DNA of 64,000 nucleotides from Rosenbergiella gaditana (GTDB lineage Bacteria > Pseudomonadota > Gammaproteobacteria > Enterobacterales > Enterobacteriaceae). Shown here piece after piece: positions 50,322 through 61,918 of this stretch. A model generated the notes under the pieces. The model ran no database searches. It was given only the letters and a program-made list of their open reading frames with translations, and was not told where the DNA came from. Made by a program: the position numbers and the translations under genes. Each line of letters starts with the position of its first letter. Positions within the stretch are counted from its first letter, which is position 1. The stretch lies in contig NZ_JABBFR010000011.1 in NCBI RefSeq assembly GCF_018494065.1, positions 1 to 64,000 of the forward strand, in the 5' to 3' direction.

Positions 50322-50454
50322 GTGCCCAGTACCCAATACCACTAAATAGCAACGCGATTACTCTCAAAAACGAATAATTTTTAGGCTATTTAGTTTATTT
50401 TCCCTGGTGTTGGCGCAATCTTCGCGCACCCCGGTTTATCCGGGGTAATTTTTC
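50322..50454 (+). ncRNA. arcZ: Hfq-dependent sRNA ArcZ
   Basis: The 3' portion matches E. coli ArcZ almost base for base: TCCCTGGTGTTGGCGC (50401-50416) contains the conserved seed that pairs with rpoS and other mRNAs, followed by the GCGCACCCCGG block and the terminator. The stem is ACCCCGG (50428-50434) / CCGGGGT (50440-50446), with a T-rich tail. It ends just 2 bases before the arcB stop on the opposite strand, the same arrangement as in E. coli, where ArcZ and ArcB regulate each other. The 5' part is diverged, so the 5' end is approximate. Confidence 0.88.
50428..50454 (+). terminator. Terminator of arcZ
   Basis: Stem ACCCCGG/CCGGGGT with a TTTAT loop and the tail AATTTTTCT; a rho-independent terminator and Hfq-binding 3' end. 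The arcB stop codon begins directly behind it on the other strand. Confidence 0.85.
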
Positions 50455-50455
50455 T

Positions 50456-52783
50456 CTAAGATTGTCTACTCAACCACAACTTCAATACTTCAATATCGTT
50501 CTTCCAACTGCTGTGTAGTTCATCTACCCAATCTTGAACATTATCCCACCATGCGGGTAATTCAGGTGACTGTATCTGTTGAGCAACCTTCTGCAGATGC
50601 TTAAGACCAATAGCCCCTGCTGCCCCTTTAATTTTGTGCCCCTGTTCAGTAATCTCATTTTGATCGCGCGCCAACATGTTGGAATCGAGCACCTCAAGAT
50701 AGTCCGGCATCATTTTCTCGAACATGGCAAGCCCATCGCGAATAAGAGATGGGCCGACTAAACTTAAGTACTGTTCTAACATTTCTGTATCGAGCTTATC
50801 GCTGGACTCCGGCATGAGTGGCGTGACCGGTTCACAAGCTTCACTCGCATGGGGATCCCAGAACTGTTTGATCGTGGCCGTTAGAGCGGGGACTGAAAGC
50901 GGCTTGCTTAATACCCCGTCAAGTCCAGCATTGAGATACTCGCTTTTATTCTTTAAAACATTAGCGGTTAATGCGACTAGCGGAGGCAGTTGTTGGGCAG
51001 TGAAACGTTGTTTTAACTCTCTTGCTACCTCTAATCCCGTCATATCCGGCAGTTGGATATCAAGTAAGACCATATCAAACTCATCAGGCTCGAACAGATC
51101 TAAAGCCTGTTGTCCCGTCATCGCCACCTCAATGGAACAGCCTAAATTTTCGAGTACTGAGCGCGCAACAACGACATTTAGCTCAATGTCTTCGACGAGT
51201 AGAATATGTAGAGCCGGTAATAGCCACTCCTCTTCTTCCAGCGTTTCAGACGCTTCACTAACAATCTCTGGTGCACAGACATCTAGTGTAAAACATGCCC
51301 CATGGTGAGGTTCACTCTCGACGCGAAGACTTCCTCCCATCGCTTCAGCAATACGGGCGGACACCGCAAGACCAATCCCGGTTCCAGTCGCCGGTTTACC
51401 ACCATGCTCATCTTCAACTTGATAATACATTGCAAAGATCTTGTCCTGTTCAGATTGAGGAATACCTATACCCGAATCTTGAACTGCGAACGTAAGATGC
51501 TGTGATTGATAACTGACACGGATAGAGATTTCCCCTTCTTTAGTGAACTTGACCGCATTACTGATCAAATTCCACAAAATCTGGCGCAGACGGGTCCCAT
51601 CAGTCAGTACAGTTTGTGGCAAGAGTGCATCCGCCTGCATCGTAAATATCAGTCCTTTGGGTTGGACCAAGAGCCCTGCTAAATTTTCAAGATCGGCGAT
51701 AAAATCTGTAAAATTGATCGGCTGGCGATCCAGTTTAATATTCTGACGTTCGATTTTATCCATCTCGATAACGTCGTTAAAAATATTCCCCAAAGTGATC
51801 GCAGAAACATGGATGGTTTTCAAATAATTCAACTGATCATGATCTAACTGGGTATCTAATAGAATCCGGCTTAATCCGACAATACCGTTCAATGGTGTTC
51901 GCAGTTCATGGCTGATGGTAGAGATAAAGGTTGTTTTATCACGGCTAGCATTTTCTAACGCTTCTTGGTAACGCTTACGCTCGGTAATATCTCGGCCAAA
52001 ACCCATTAAGCCGTTGCGCTTACCTATACGGTCGTAATAGGGCACCTTACGGACTTCAAAGCAGGACTTTTTACCGTCAGGGTAATGTAGCCATTGCTCA
52101 TAGGTGAGTGCGATATTATGACGAAATACTTTTTCATCGGTGGCCAAGATTTTCTCCGCCGCCTCCGGCTCGTAGACATCTTGCGGGGTTAACCCAATAA
52201 GTTGCTGTTCACTTTTTCCGGTTAATAGCTCCAATGCACGGTTACAACCTGAAAATTGACGATCAATGTTGCGGTAAAACACTAAGTCGGGCGAAGCATC
52301 TAAAAAAGAACGCAAAAATGAGGATTGTTGCTCCAACTCGGTTTGCGCTTTGATCCGGCCTTCCATCTCTTCTTCTAACTTGAGGATTGCGCGCTCACGA
52401 GCTTGTTCAGCATTACGCCGTTCAGTAATTTCTTGGTTAAGTTGCGTGATGGTTTGTTGCATCTGTTGATTGAGCTGTAAATCGCGATCACGCATCTCTT
52501 CTAATTTATCCACCAATCTCGCCAAGCGCTGACGAGACTCTTCTAGTTGATCAACCACCACCGAGAGAAAATATACTGCCCAAGGCGTGATTAATAACCC
52601 AAAGAAGATAGAGCGTACGACATCAATTGATTCGACATGACCATGCAGGAGAAGGGTTACCGCCATTTGCACAATCATCGCCAATACCACTAACGCGGAG
52701 GCGAGAAGAAGGGAAAAACGAACGAGGCCAAGTTTGACCATTAAATCAACGTAATACTGCGCTAGTAGGCGAATATGTTTCAT
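50456..52783 (-). CDS. arcB: Aerobic respiration control hybrid sensor kinase ArcB
   Basis: A 775-residue tripartite sensor kinase that senses quinone redox state and phosphorylates ArcA. Two N-terminal spans flank a short periplasmic turn; a coiled coil and PAS domain follow (about 80-275). The transmitter His is H292 in STISHELRTPLNG, with ATPase motifs GTGIGLAVS. The receiver Asp is D575 in LLDIQLPD, and the HPt His is H716 in EQGHKIKGAAG. The ATG at 52783 matches E. coli; a GTG two codons earlier is less likely. ArcZ is encoded convergently at its 3' end. Confidence 0.96.
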   Translation of the reverse strand: MKHIRLLAQYYVDLMVKLGLVRFSLLLASALVVLAMIVQMAVTLLLHGHVESIDVVRSIFFGLLITPWAVYFLSVVVDQLEESRQRLARLVDKLEEMRDRDLQLNQQMQQTITQLNQEITERRNAEQARERAILKLEEEMEGRIKAQTELEQQSSFLRSFLDASPDLVFYRNIDRQFSGCNRALELLTGKSEQQLIGLTPQDVYEPEAAEKILATDEKVFRHNIALTYEQWLHYPDGKKSCFEVRKVPYYDRIGKRNGLMGFGRDITERKRYQEALENASRDKTTFISTISHELRTPLNGIVGLSRILLDTQLDHDQLNYLKTIHVSAITLGNIFNDVIEMDKIERQNIKLDRQPINFTDFIADLENLAGLLVQPKGLIFTMQADALLPQTVLTDGTRLRQILWNLISNAVKFTKEGEISIRVSYQSQHLTFAVQDSGIGIPQSEQDKIFAMYYQVEDEHGGKPATGTGIGLAVSARIAEAMGGSLRVESEPHHGACFTLDVCAPEIVSEASETLEEEEWLLPALHILLVEDIELNVVVARSVLENLGCSIEVAMTGQQALDLFEPDEFDMVLLDIQLPDMTGLEVARELKQRFTAQQLPPLVALTANVLKNKSEYLNAGLDGVLSKPLSVPALTATIKQFWDPHASEACEPVTPLMPESSDKLDTEMLEQYLSLVGPSLIRDGLAMFEKMMPDYLEVLDSNMLARDQNEITEQGHKIKGAAGAIGLKHLQKVAQQIQSPELPAWWDNVQDWVDELHSSWKNDIEVLKLWLSRQS

Positions 52784-52850
52784 AACCACTCCATCGTCGA
52801 GGAGTTAACATAATAGCGTAAAAATAAAGGGGGTAAGCAGAAGATTAGCG

Positions 52851-52889
52851 TATGAATTTAAATGCTAATCATTTTCATTTAAATTCATA
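52851..52889. promoter_or_regulatory. Perfect 14-bp inverted repeat upstream of arcB
   Basis: TATGAATTTAAATG (52851-52864), 11-base spacer, CATTTAAATTCATA (52876-52889). It lies 68-106 bases upstream of the arcB start. No T-tract follows, so an operator or promoter-region cruciform is more likely than a terminator. No known consensus is matched with confidence. Confidence 0.5.
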
Positions 52890-53039
52890 ATATTTGTGTA
52901 CATTGCAGGATTCGTACAGTGAATAAAATAAAAAAAACTACAATGATTAAAATAGTCGAAAAATACCTTTAAAGTCGATTAATCGATATATATCACTGAT
53001 ATTTTACTATGTAACAGAATGCATAGCTCAATTTCGGGC

Positions 53040-53089
53040 TGCACCATAGTGATACAGCTCACCTAAAACCACTGCACCATAACAATGCA
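53040..53089. promoter_or_regulatory. Two NtrC-like sites upstream of gltB
   Basis: TGCACCATAGTGATACA (53040-53056) and TGCACCATAACAATGCA (53073-53089) each resemble the 17-bp NtrC palindrome (TGCACCA...TGGTGCA). They start 33 bases apart, close to three helical turns, like paired enhancer sites. No GG-N10-GC sigma-54 promoter was found between them and gltB, so the function is open. Confidence 0.35.
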
Positions 53090-53413
53090 AATCGAATGGA
53101 ATTAGATAAAAAGTAAATATAATCATTATGATACAACAAAATCATCAATGAAACATTTGTTACCTTATCAATTTGACCTCGGTCATAATTCCCGATAAGT
53201 TGGAATTAAACTGGTAACTATCTGTGCGGAGTGCACTATTCCCGCTAAATTTTCAGTAATTAAACGTTCCCTGCTGGCATCGTAATTTAGGTCCGCCAAC
53301 GCCACAGGGGCTAACGCGAATTTACTCTCCTAACCATTACCCTAGCCCATGCAGCGTTACCTGTAGCAAAGTGCTGGAAGAAAAGGGCCGCAGAGCCCGT
53401 GGAGGTTGACTCA

Positions 53414-56400
53414 ATGTTGTATGATAAATCCTTTGAGAAGGATAACTGTGGCTTCGGACTTATTGCCCATATAGAAGGCGAACCCAGCCATAAAGTTGTC
53501 AGAACGGCCATCCATGGTCTCGCGCGTATGCAACACCGAGGCGCAATTCTTGCCGATGGAAAAACGGGTGATGGATGCGGACTGTTGCTGCAAAAACCAG
53601 ACCGCTTCTTTAGGTATATTGCTGAAACGCAAGGTTGGAGGCTAGCTCGTAACTATAGCGTCGGCATGCTTTTCCTCAATAATGATCCCGAAAAAGCCGC
53701 TATTTCACGTAAAATTATCGAAGAAGAAGTCCTACGTGAAACCCTCTCTGTTGTCGGTTGGCGTGAAGTGCCCATTAACCGCGATGTACTTGGCGAAGTC
53801 GCCCTCTCTTCCCTACCCGTTATCGAGCAGCTTTTCATTAATGCTCCTGCTGGTTGGCGCCCACGTGATATGGAACGCCGCCTTTATATGGCGCGCCGTC
53901 GTATCGAAAAACGAGTGGAGGCGTTAGGGGACACTGAATTCTATATTTGTAGCCTCTCTAACCAAGTCAATATTTATAAAGGCTTGTGTATGCCTGCCGA
54001 TCTACCGAGATTCTATCTCGATTTGGCTGACTTACGCCTAGAGTCTTCTATTTGCTTATTCCACCAGCGTTTTTCTACCAATACCGTTCCGCGCTGGCCA
54101 TTAGCTCAGCCATTCCGTTATATGGCTCACAACGGTGAAATCAATACCATCGCGGGTAATCGCCAATGGGCAAGAGCGCGCGCTTATAAATTTAATACAC
54201 CATTGATTCCTGATCTGCAGACTATCGCCCCGTTTGTGAATGAAACAGGCTCAGACTCAAGCTCGATGGATAACATGCTGGAGCTATTTTTAAACGGAGG
54301 GATGGACTTGATCCGTGCCATGCGTTTGTTGGTTCCGCCCGCATGGCAAAATAACCCAGATATGGATCCCGATTTACGTGCCTTCTTCGATTTTAACTCC
54401 ATGCATATGGAGCCTTGGGATGGGCCGGCGGGGATCGTGATGTCGGATGGTCGTTACGCTGCCTGTAACCTTGATCGTAACGGTTTACGCCCCGCTCGTT
54501 ACGTGATCACTAAAGATAAACTCATCACTTGTGCATCTGAAGTCGGTATTTGGGATTATCAACCCGATGAAGTGGTTGAAAAAGGCCGCGTTGGCCCAGG
54601 CGAATTGATGGTCATTGATACGCGTAATGGGCGTATCCTGCACTCGGCAGAAACAGACAATGATCTAAAAAGTCGCCATCCATATAAGACCTGGATGGAG
54701 AAAAACGTTAAGCGCTTGGTCCCTTTTGAAGAGCTTCCTGAAGACCAAGTGGGTAAACGTCAACTTGATGATGTACAGTTAGCCACTTGGCAAAAACAGT
54801 TCGGCTACAGCAGCGAAGAGTTGGATACCGTCATTCGAGTGCTTGGCGAAAATGGACAAGAAGCCGTAGGCTCAATGGGCGACGATACCCCCTTTGCCGT
54901 ACTGAGCAGTCGTCCACGTATCATTTATGACTATTTCCGCCAGCAATTCGCGCAAGTGACTAACCCACCTATCGACCCTTTACGTGAGAGTCACGTAATG
55001 TCGTTGGCAACCTGTATCGGTCAAGAGATGAATGTCTTCTGTGAGGCAGAAGGCCAGGCACATCGTGTGAGTTTCAAATCACCCATCTTACTCTATTCAG
55101 ATTTTTCACAGCTGACACAATTAGACAGTCAATATTACCGCGCTGATACGATAGATTGTACGTTCAATCCGGCTGAAGAGACGTTAGAGGCCGCTATCCA
55201 TCGCTTAAATGATCAAGCAGAAAATAGGGTTCGCGAAGGTACGGTGTTACTCGTACTGTCCGATAGACATATTACGGCAGAAAGGCTCCCTGTTCCTGCC
55301 CCAATGATCGTCGGGGCGGTTCAAGCCCGCCTGGTGGAAAAAAGTCTTCGCTGTGATGCCAATATCATTGTCGAAACTGCTTCGGCCCGCGATCCACACC
55401 ACTTTGCTGTCCTGCTTGGCTTTGGCGCAACGGCTATCTATCCATGGTTGGCTTATGAAACCTTAGCAAAAATGGCTGACAGTGGCATCATCGACCACGA
55501 TTATCGTAAAGCAATGTTGAACTACCGTAATGGTATCAATAAAGGCTTATACAAAATCATGTCGAAAATGGGTATTTCAACTGTTGCCTCCTACCGTTGC
55601 TCGAAATTATTCGAAGCCGTGGGTCTGCACACTGATATTACTCAGCTCTGCTTTCAAAATGTGACCAGCCGTATCGGCGGTGCGAATTTCAGCGACTTCG
55701 AACAAGATCTGTTGAATCTATCTAAACGTGCGTGGTTAGCCCGTAAGCCTCTCGATCAAGGCGGGTTATTAAAATACGTCCACGGCGGCGAATATCACGC
55801 TTATAACCCCGATATCGTTAACAGCTTGCAGCGTGCGGTAGAGAGTGGCGAATATGCCGACTATCTCCACTATGCCCAGCATGTGAATAATCGTCCTGCT
55901 GCGACGTTGCGTGATTTACTGGCGCTTAAGCCGAGTGAAAACGTCATCAGTATTGATGACGTTGAACCGGCAACTGAACTCTTCAAACGCTTTGATACCG
56001 CAGCAATGTCGATTGGGGCCCTCAGCCCTGAGGCCCATGAAGCTTTAGCTGAGGCGATGAACAGCATCGGTGGCTTCTCTAACTCTGGCGAAGGCGGAGA
56101 AGATCCGGCTCGCTACGGTACCAACAAAGTCTCTCGGATTAAACAAGTTGCTTCCGGACGTTTTGGTGTGACACCAGCCTATTTAGTCAACGCTGATGTT
56201 ATTCAAATTAAGGTTGCGCAAGGAGCCAAGCCAGGCGAAGGCGGCCAATTACCGGGCGATAAAGTCACCCCCTATATTGCACGGTTGCGCTATTCAGTTC
56301 CCGGTGTAACCCTAATTTCACCGCCACCTCACCATGATATCTATTCAATTGAAGATTTGGCGCAGCTGATTTTTGACCTTAAACAAGTGAATCCTAAGGC

Positions 56401-57880
56401 GCTGATTTCCGTAAAACTGGTATCAGAGCCAGGCGTTGGGACAATCGCAACCGGTGTAGCAAAAGCCTATGCCGACTTAATCACGGTTGCCGGCTACGAC
56501 GGAGGAACCGGTGCAAGCCCGCTTACCTCGGTAAAATATGCGGGTTGCCCTTGGGAACTTGGTCTAGTGGAAACTCAGCAAGCGCTAGTTGCCAATGGTT
56601 TACGTCATAAAATCCGTCTACAAATTGATGGCGGACTAAAAACCGGCCTCGATATCATTAAAGCGGCAATTCTCGGTGCAGAGAGCTTTGGTTTTGGTAC
56701 AGGACCCATGGTGGCTTTAGGCTGTAAATACCTTCGTATTTGTCACCTAAATAACTGTGCGACAGGCGTTGCAACACAAGACGAGAAATTACGTAAGAAT
56801 CACTATCATGGTTTACCGTTCAAAGTGACCAACTACTTTGAATTCATTGCCCGTGAAACCCGTGAAATCATGGCATCTTTAGGGGTGAGTCGTTTAACGG
56901 ATCTGATTGGTAGGACTGACTTACTGACTGCATTGAACGGTTTCACGGCAAAACAACAAAAGCTTAATTTAGGCTCGCTGCTCGAAACCGCAACCCCGGT
57001 TGCAGGCAAGGCATTACATTGCACAGAATCGAATCCACCTTTTGATAAAGGAACGCTTAACAAAGCTCTGTTAGAACAGGCCCTTCCTTACATTGAGACT
57101 AAGCAAAGTAAGCATTTTTACTTTGATGTCAAAAATACTGATCGCTCAGTTGGCGCGACCTTATCCGGTGCTATTGCCCAGCGCTACGGCGACCAAGGGC
57201 TAGCCAGTGATCCGGTTCAAGTTCACCTAAACGGTACCGCAGGACAAAGTTTTGGTGTCTGGAATGCTGGTGGGCTCGAAATGATCCTGACCGGGGATGC
57301 CAACGACTATGTTGGAAAAGGGATGGCTGGCGGCCTCTTGGCCATTCGTCCTCCTATTGGGTCAGCCTTCCGTAGCCATGAAGCCACTATTGCTGGCAAT
57401 ACCTGTTTATATGGCGCGACGGGTGGGAAACTATTTGCTGCGGGTCGTGCGGGCGAACGTTTTGCAGTACGTAACTCTGGTGCAATCACCGTTGTCGAAG
57501 GAATTGGCGATAATGGCTGTGAATACATGACAGGTGGCGTTGTTTGCGTTATAGGTCGCACAGGCGTCAACTTCGGTGCTGGCATGACGGGTGGTTTCGC
57601 ATACGTTCTGGATGAAGATGGTGAATTTCGCAAACGCGTGAATAGCGAGTTAGTCGAGGTCCTTGATGTCGCCTCACTGCCTATTCATGAGGAGCACCTG
57701 CGAGGCTTAATCACCGAGCACGTGCAATATACGCAGTCGAGCCGTGGCGAAGAGATCCTTGCGCATTGGTCGAACTGGGCAGAGAAATTTATGCTGATCA
57801 AACCTAAGTCAAGTGATGTGAAGGCACTGCTTGGACACCGCAGCCGGTCGGCGGCAGAATTACGAGTACAGGCGCAGTAA
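53414..57880 (+). CDS. gltB: Glutamate synthase (NADPH) large subunit
   Basis: A 1488-residue flavo-iron-sulfur enzyme that makes glutamate from glutamine and 2-oxoglutarate. The N-terminal amidotransferase begins after a propeptide of 11 residues at Cys12 in DNCGFGLIAHIEG. The central domain and the FMN-binding synthase domain (ALISVKLVSEPGVGTIATGVAKAY, GGTGASPLTSVKYAG) follow, with 3Fe-4S cysteines in CKYLRICHLNNCATGVATQ. The C-terminal GXGXG beta-helix domain ends AELRVQAQ as in E. coli. The ATG at 53414 has GGAGG at 53401-53405. Confidence 0.97.
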   Translation: MLYDKSFEKDNCGFGLIAHIEGEPSHKVVRTAIHGLARMQHRGAILADGKTGDGCGLLLQKPDRFFRYIAETQGWRLARNYSVGMLFLNNDPEKAAISRKIIEEEVLRETLSVVGWREVPINRDVLGEVALSSLPVIEQLFINAPAGWRPRDMERRLYMARRRIEKRVEALGDTEFYICSLSNQVNIYKGLCMPADLPRFYLDLADLRLESSICLFHQRFSTNTVPRWPLAQPFRYMAHNGEINTIAGNRQWARARAYKFNTPLIPDLQTIAPFVNETGSDSSSMDNMLELFLNGGMDLIRAMRLLVPPAWQNNPDMDPDLRAFFDFNSMHMEPWDGPAGIVMSDGRYAACNLDRNGLRPARYVITKDKLITCASEVGIWDYQPDEVVEKGRVGPGELMVIDTRNGRILHSAETDNDLKSRHPYKTWMEKNVKRLVPFEELPEDQVGKRQLDDVQLATWQKQFGYSSEELDTVIRVLGENGQEAVGSMGDDTPFAVLSSRPRIIYDYFRQQFAQVTNPPIDPLRESHVMSLATCIGQEMNVFCEAEGQAHRVSFKSPILLYSDFSQLTQLDSQYYRADTIDCTFNPAEETLEAAIHRLNDQAENRVREGTVLLVLSDRHITAERLPVPAPMIVGAVQARLVEKSLRCDANIIVETASARDPHHFAVLLGFGATAIYPWLAYETLAKMADSGIIDHDYRKAMLNYRNGINKGLYKIMSKMGISTVASYRCSKLFEAVGLHTDITQLCFQNVTSRIGGANFSDFEQDLLNLSKRAWLARKPLDQGGLLKYVHGGEYHAYNPDIVNSLQRAVESGEYADYLHYAQHVNNRPAATLRDLLALKPSENVISIDDVEPATELFKRFDTAAMSIGALSPEAHEALAEAMNSIGGFSNSGEGGEDPARYGTNKVSRIKQVASGRFGVTPAYLVNADVIQIKVAQGAKPGEGGQLPGDKVTPYIARLRYSVPGVTLISPPPHHDIYSIEDLAQLIFDLKQVNPKALISVKLVSEPGVGTIATGVAKAYADLITVAGYDGGTGASPLTSVKYAGCPWELGLVETQQALVANGLRHKIRLQIDGGLKTGLDIIKAAILGAESFGFGTGPMVALGCKYLRICHLNNCATGVATQDEKLRKNHYHGLPFKVTNYFEFIARETREIMASLGVSRLTDLIGRTDLLTALNGFTAKQQKLNLGSLLETATPVAGKALHCTESNPPFDKGTLNKALLEQALPYIETKQSKHFYFDVKNTDRSVGATLSGAIAQRYGDQGLASDPVQVHLNGTAGQSFGVWNAGGLEMILTGDANDYVGKGMAGGLLAIRPPIGSAFRSHEATIAGNTCLYGATGGKLFAAGRAGERFAVRNSGAITVVEGIGDNGCEYMTGGVVCVIGRTGVNFGAGMTGGFAYVLDEDGEFRKRVNSELVEVLDVASLPIHEEHLRGLITEHVQYTQSSRGEEILAHWSNWAEKFMLIKPKSSDVKALLGHRSRSAAELRVQAQ

Positions 57881-59308
<1,428 letters not shown>

Positions 59309-59366
59309 AGAGAAAAAATAACGCATGGTTGCGTAATACCGATCAGATAAGGATCGGTTAAACGAA

Positions 59367-59402
59367 AAAATGCCAGTCAGTGTTAACTGACTGGCATTTT
59401 GT
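59367..59402. terminator. Bidirectional terminator between gltD and sspB
   Basis: AAAATGCCAGTCAGT (59367-59381), loop GTTA, ACTGACTGGCATTTT (59386-59400): a perfect 15-bp stem with A and T flanks. It serves gltBD on the plus strand and sspAB on the minus strand. Confidence 0.92.
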
Positions 59403-59428
59403 ATGATTGCGCTCTTTTTTTGCCGATA

Positions 59429-59911
59429 TTATTTAACGACACGTAATGCTGGACGACCGCCTTTAGGTGGAGGAGTATCGTCATCATCGCCATCGGTATG
59501 CTCAGTCTCACCATCACCATCAATAACTGACATCTTAGGCTCATGAGCGACCTCAAGGTCTACGTTGGCCTCTACATCATCATATTGCGGTTCAGGTTCA
59601 AACATGGTCCCTGCGCCGTTTTCACGGGCATAGAGCGCCATGACGGCAGCCAGAGGGACAAATACTTGACGTGGAACGCCCCCAAAGCGCGCATTGAAAC
59701 TGACATATTCATTGCCAAGTTCCAAGTTCCCCACTGCACGAGGTGCAATGTTAAGAACGATTTGCCCATCGCGAGCAAATTCCAGAGGCACTTCGACACC
59801 GGGAAGATTAATGTCGACCACTAGATGCGGCGTTAGCTCGTTATCTAGCAACCAATCATAGAATGCCCGCAGTAAATACGGACGGCGCGCCGTTAAATTT
59901 GTCATATCCAT
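59429..59911 (-). CDS. sspB: ClpXP adaptor SspB
   Basis: A 160-residue adaptor that hands ssrA-tagged proteins and RseA to ClpXP. The substrate-binding domain includes LTARRPYLLRAFYDWLLDNELTPHLVV and GQIVLNIAPRAVGNLELGNE. An acidic linker leads to the ClpX-binding tail GGRPALRVVK, identical to E. coli. It starts 15 bases after the sspA stop. Confidence 0.96.
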   Translation of the reverse strand: MDMTNLTARRPYLLRAFYDWLLDNELTPHLVVDINLPGVEVPLEFARDGQIVLNIAPRAVGNLELGNEYVSFNARFGGVPRQVFVPLAAVMALYARENGAGTMFEPEPQYDDVEANVDLEVAHEPKMSVIDGDGETEHTDGDDDDTPPPKGGRPALRVVK

Positions 59912-59926
59912 AAGTATAAGCCTCGG

Positions 59927-60556
59927 TTAGAGACGCATTTCACGCTCAGCTTCTGTAAGAGAAGCGAGGAATGAATCGCGTTCAAAGACACGATTCATAT
60001 AGCCTTTAAGATCTTTAGAGCCGGCTCCTGATAAGTCGACACCTAATGAAGGTAAACGCCATAGCAGTGGTGCAAGATAGCAATCAACTAAGCTAAACTC
60101 TTCGCTTAAGAAATAAGGAGTGCGTGCAAACAGCGGTGCGATCGCCAGTAGCTGTTCACGTAATTGTTTACGTGCTGCATCCGCTTCGTCACTCGAGCCT
60201 TGTTCAATTTTGAACAGTAGGCTGTACCAGTCTTGTTCAATACGGTGCATCATCAAGCGACTTTCACCGCGTGCAACAGGGTAGACAGGCATCAATGGTG
60301 GGTGCGGGAAACGCTCATCCAAATATTCCATAATAATTTGAGACTGATACAACGTCAGCTCACGATCTACTAAAGTTGGAACGGTGCAATACGGATTAAG
60401 ATCGATCAGATCTTGTGGAAGATTTGACTTATCCACCTGTTCAATTTCTACACTCACACCTTTCTCAGCCAGCACAATACGTACTTGGTGGCTATAGATA
60501 TCAGTGGGTCCAGAAAACAGTGTCATTACCGAACGTTTGTTGGCAGCGACAGCCAT
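59927..60556 (-). CDS. sspA: Stringent starvation protein A
   Basis: A 209-residue GST-fold RNA polymerase-associated protein that lowers H-NS and aids acid and stationary-phase survival. The N terminus MAVAANKRSVMTLFSGPTDIYSHQVR and PHPPLMPVYPVARGESRL are close to E. coli. The Met at 60556 has GGAGG in front. A few C-terminal residues found in E. coli are missing. Confidence 0.96.
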   Translation of the reverse strand: MAVAANKRSVMTLFSGPTDIYSHQVRIVLAEKGVSVEIEQVDKSNLPQDLIDLNPYCTVPTLVDRELTLYQSQIIMEYLDERFPHPPLMPVYPVARGESRLMMHRIEQDWYSLLFKIEQGSSDEADAARKQLREQLLAIAPLFARTPYFLSEEFSLVDCYLAPLLWRLPSLGVDLSGAGSKDLKGYMNRVFERDSFLASLTEAEREMRL

Positions 60557-60786
60557 GAAAACCTCCACATATACTTATAAGAGCTGCGATTAACCATCTA
60601 AATTACGGATGGCAGACAATAGACCATAAACTGCGCGATAGTTTACCAGAAATTGAAGCCTTTGTGGGCAACCTTTCGATCTTGCTGCTAACTTCGATAA
60701 TTTGATGAGGTTTTGTAAGGAAAAAGTGATAATTAACAGTTAACGGGCAATCACTGTTTAGTGTTTTTTCTCGGTTTAACGATAAT

Positions 60787-60812
60787 AAAAAACCCGCCGA
60801 AGCGGGTTTTTT
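60787..60812 (-). terminator. Terminator of rplM-rpsI
   Basis: AAAAAACCCGC (60787-60797), loop CGAA, GCGGGTTTTTT (60802-60812). It is symmetric, but it lies 32 bases past the rpsI stop and so serves the ribosomal operon first. Confidence 0.9.
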
Positions 60813-60843
60813 CGAAAAGACATCGCTGCAGAGCAGCCATGAA

Positions 60844-61680
<837 letters not shown>

Positions 61681-61830
61681 CTAAAAGCTTACCCAAATAT
61701 AAGTTACACGTTGGTGAAATCCCAAACGCTATTAACGGTTGAGGCTCACACGACCATTTTGCCAGTAAGCCTACCCCTTCGGATAGAACTACCGGAACAC
61801 AAAGGTTTTTGGGAATAAAACCATTTGTTG
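61681..61830 (-). promoter_or_regulatory. rplM leader region
   Basis: The minus-strand leader contains CCGGTAGTTCTATCCGAAGG and further short stems before the start codon. L13 is known in E. coli to repress its own rplM-rpsI mRNA through the leader. The conserved-looking block supports the same control here; the exact fold was not computed. Confidence 0.4.
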
Positions 61831-61852
61831 TAACGTGGGGTCGCAAGATTAT

Positions 61853-61884
61853 AAAGAAGTCGACATCAAAAATCGACTTCTTTT
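61853..61884 (-). terminator. Terminator of zapE
   Basis: AAAGAAGTCGA (61853-61863), a 9-base loop, TCGACTTCTTT (61873-61883). It begins 35 bases past the zapE stop on the minus strand and lies before the rplM promoter region. Confidence 0.75.
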
Positions 61885-61918
61885 ATCATTAATTCGCAAC
61901 TCCACGCGGTTTTCTGCC

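Larger units (their letters stand above)
52790..53400. other. arcB-gltB intergenic region, yhcC absent
   Basis: About 610 AT-rich bases without a credible gene; E. coli has the radical-SAM gene yhcC here. It must carry the divergent arcB and gltB promoters. It holds a perfect 14-bp inverted repeat (52851-52889) and two 17-base NtrC-like half-palindromes (53040-53056, 53073-53089), listed separately. Confidence 0.65.

Noticed and set aside
52851-52889. The arcB-upstream inverted repeat as a terminator
   Set aside because: The stem is almost all A/T and has no T-tract on either side; both neighbouring genes read away from it.
53090-53413. Sigma-54 promoter for gltB
   Set aside because: Each GG dinucleotide was tested for GC ten bases later; the nearest (GGTAACTATCTGTGC region) has spacing of eleven and lacks the rest of the consensus.
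61681-61846. Short minus-strand open frame in the rplM leader
   Set aside because: It overlaps the likely regulatory leader, has no recognisable protein character and is more plausibly untranslated.
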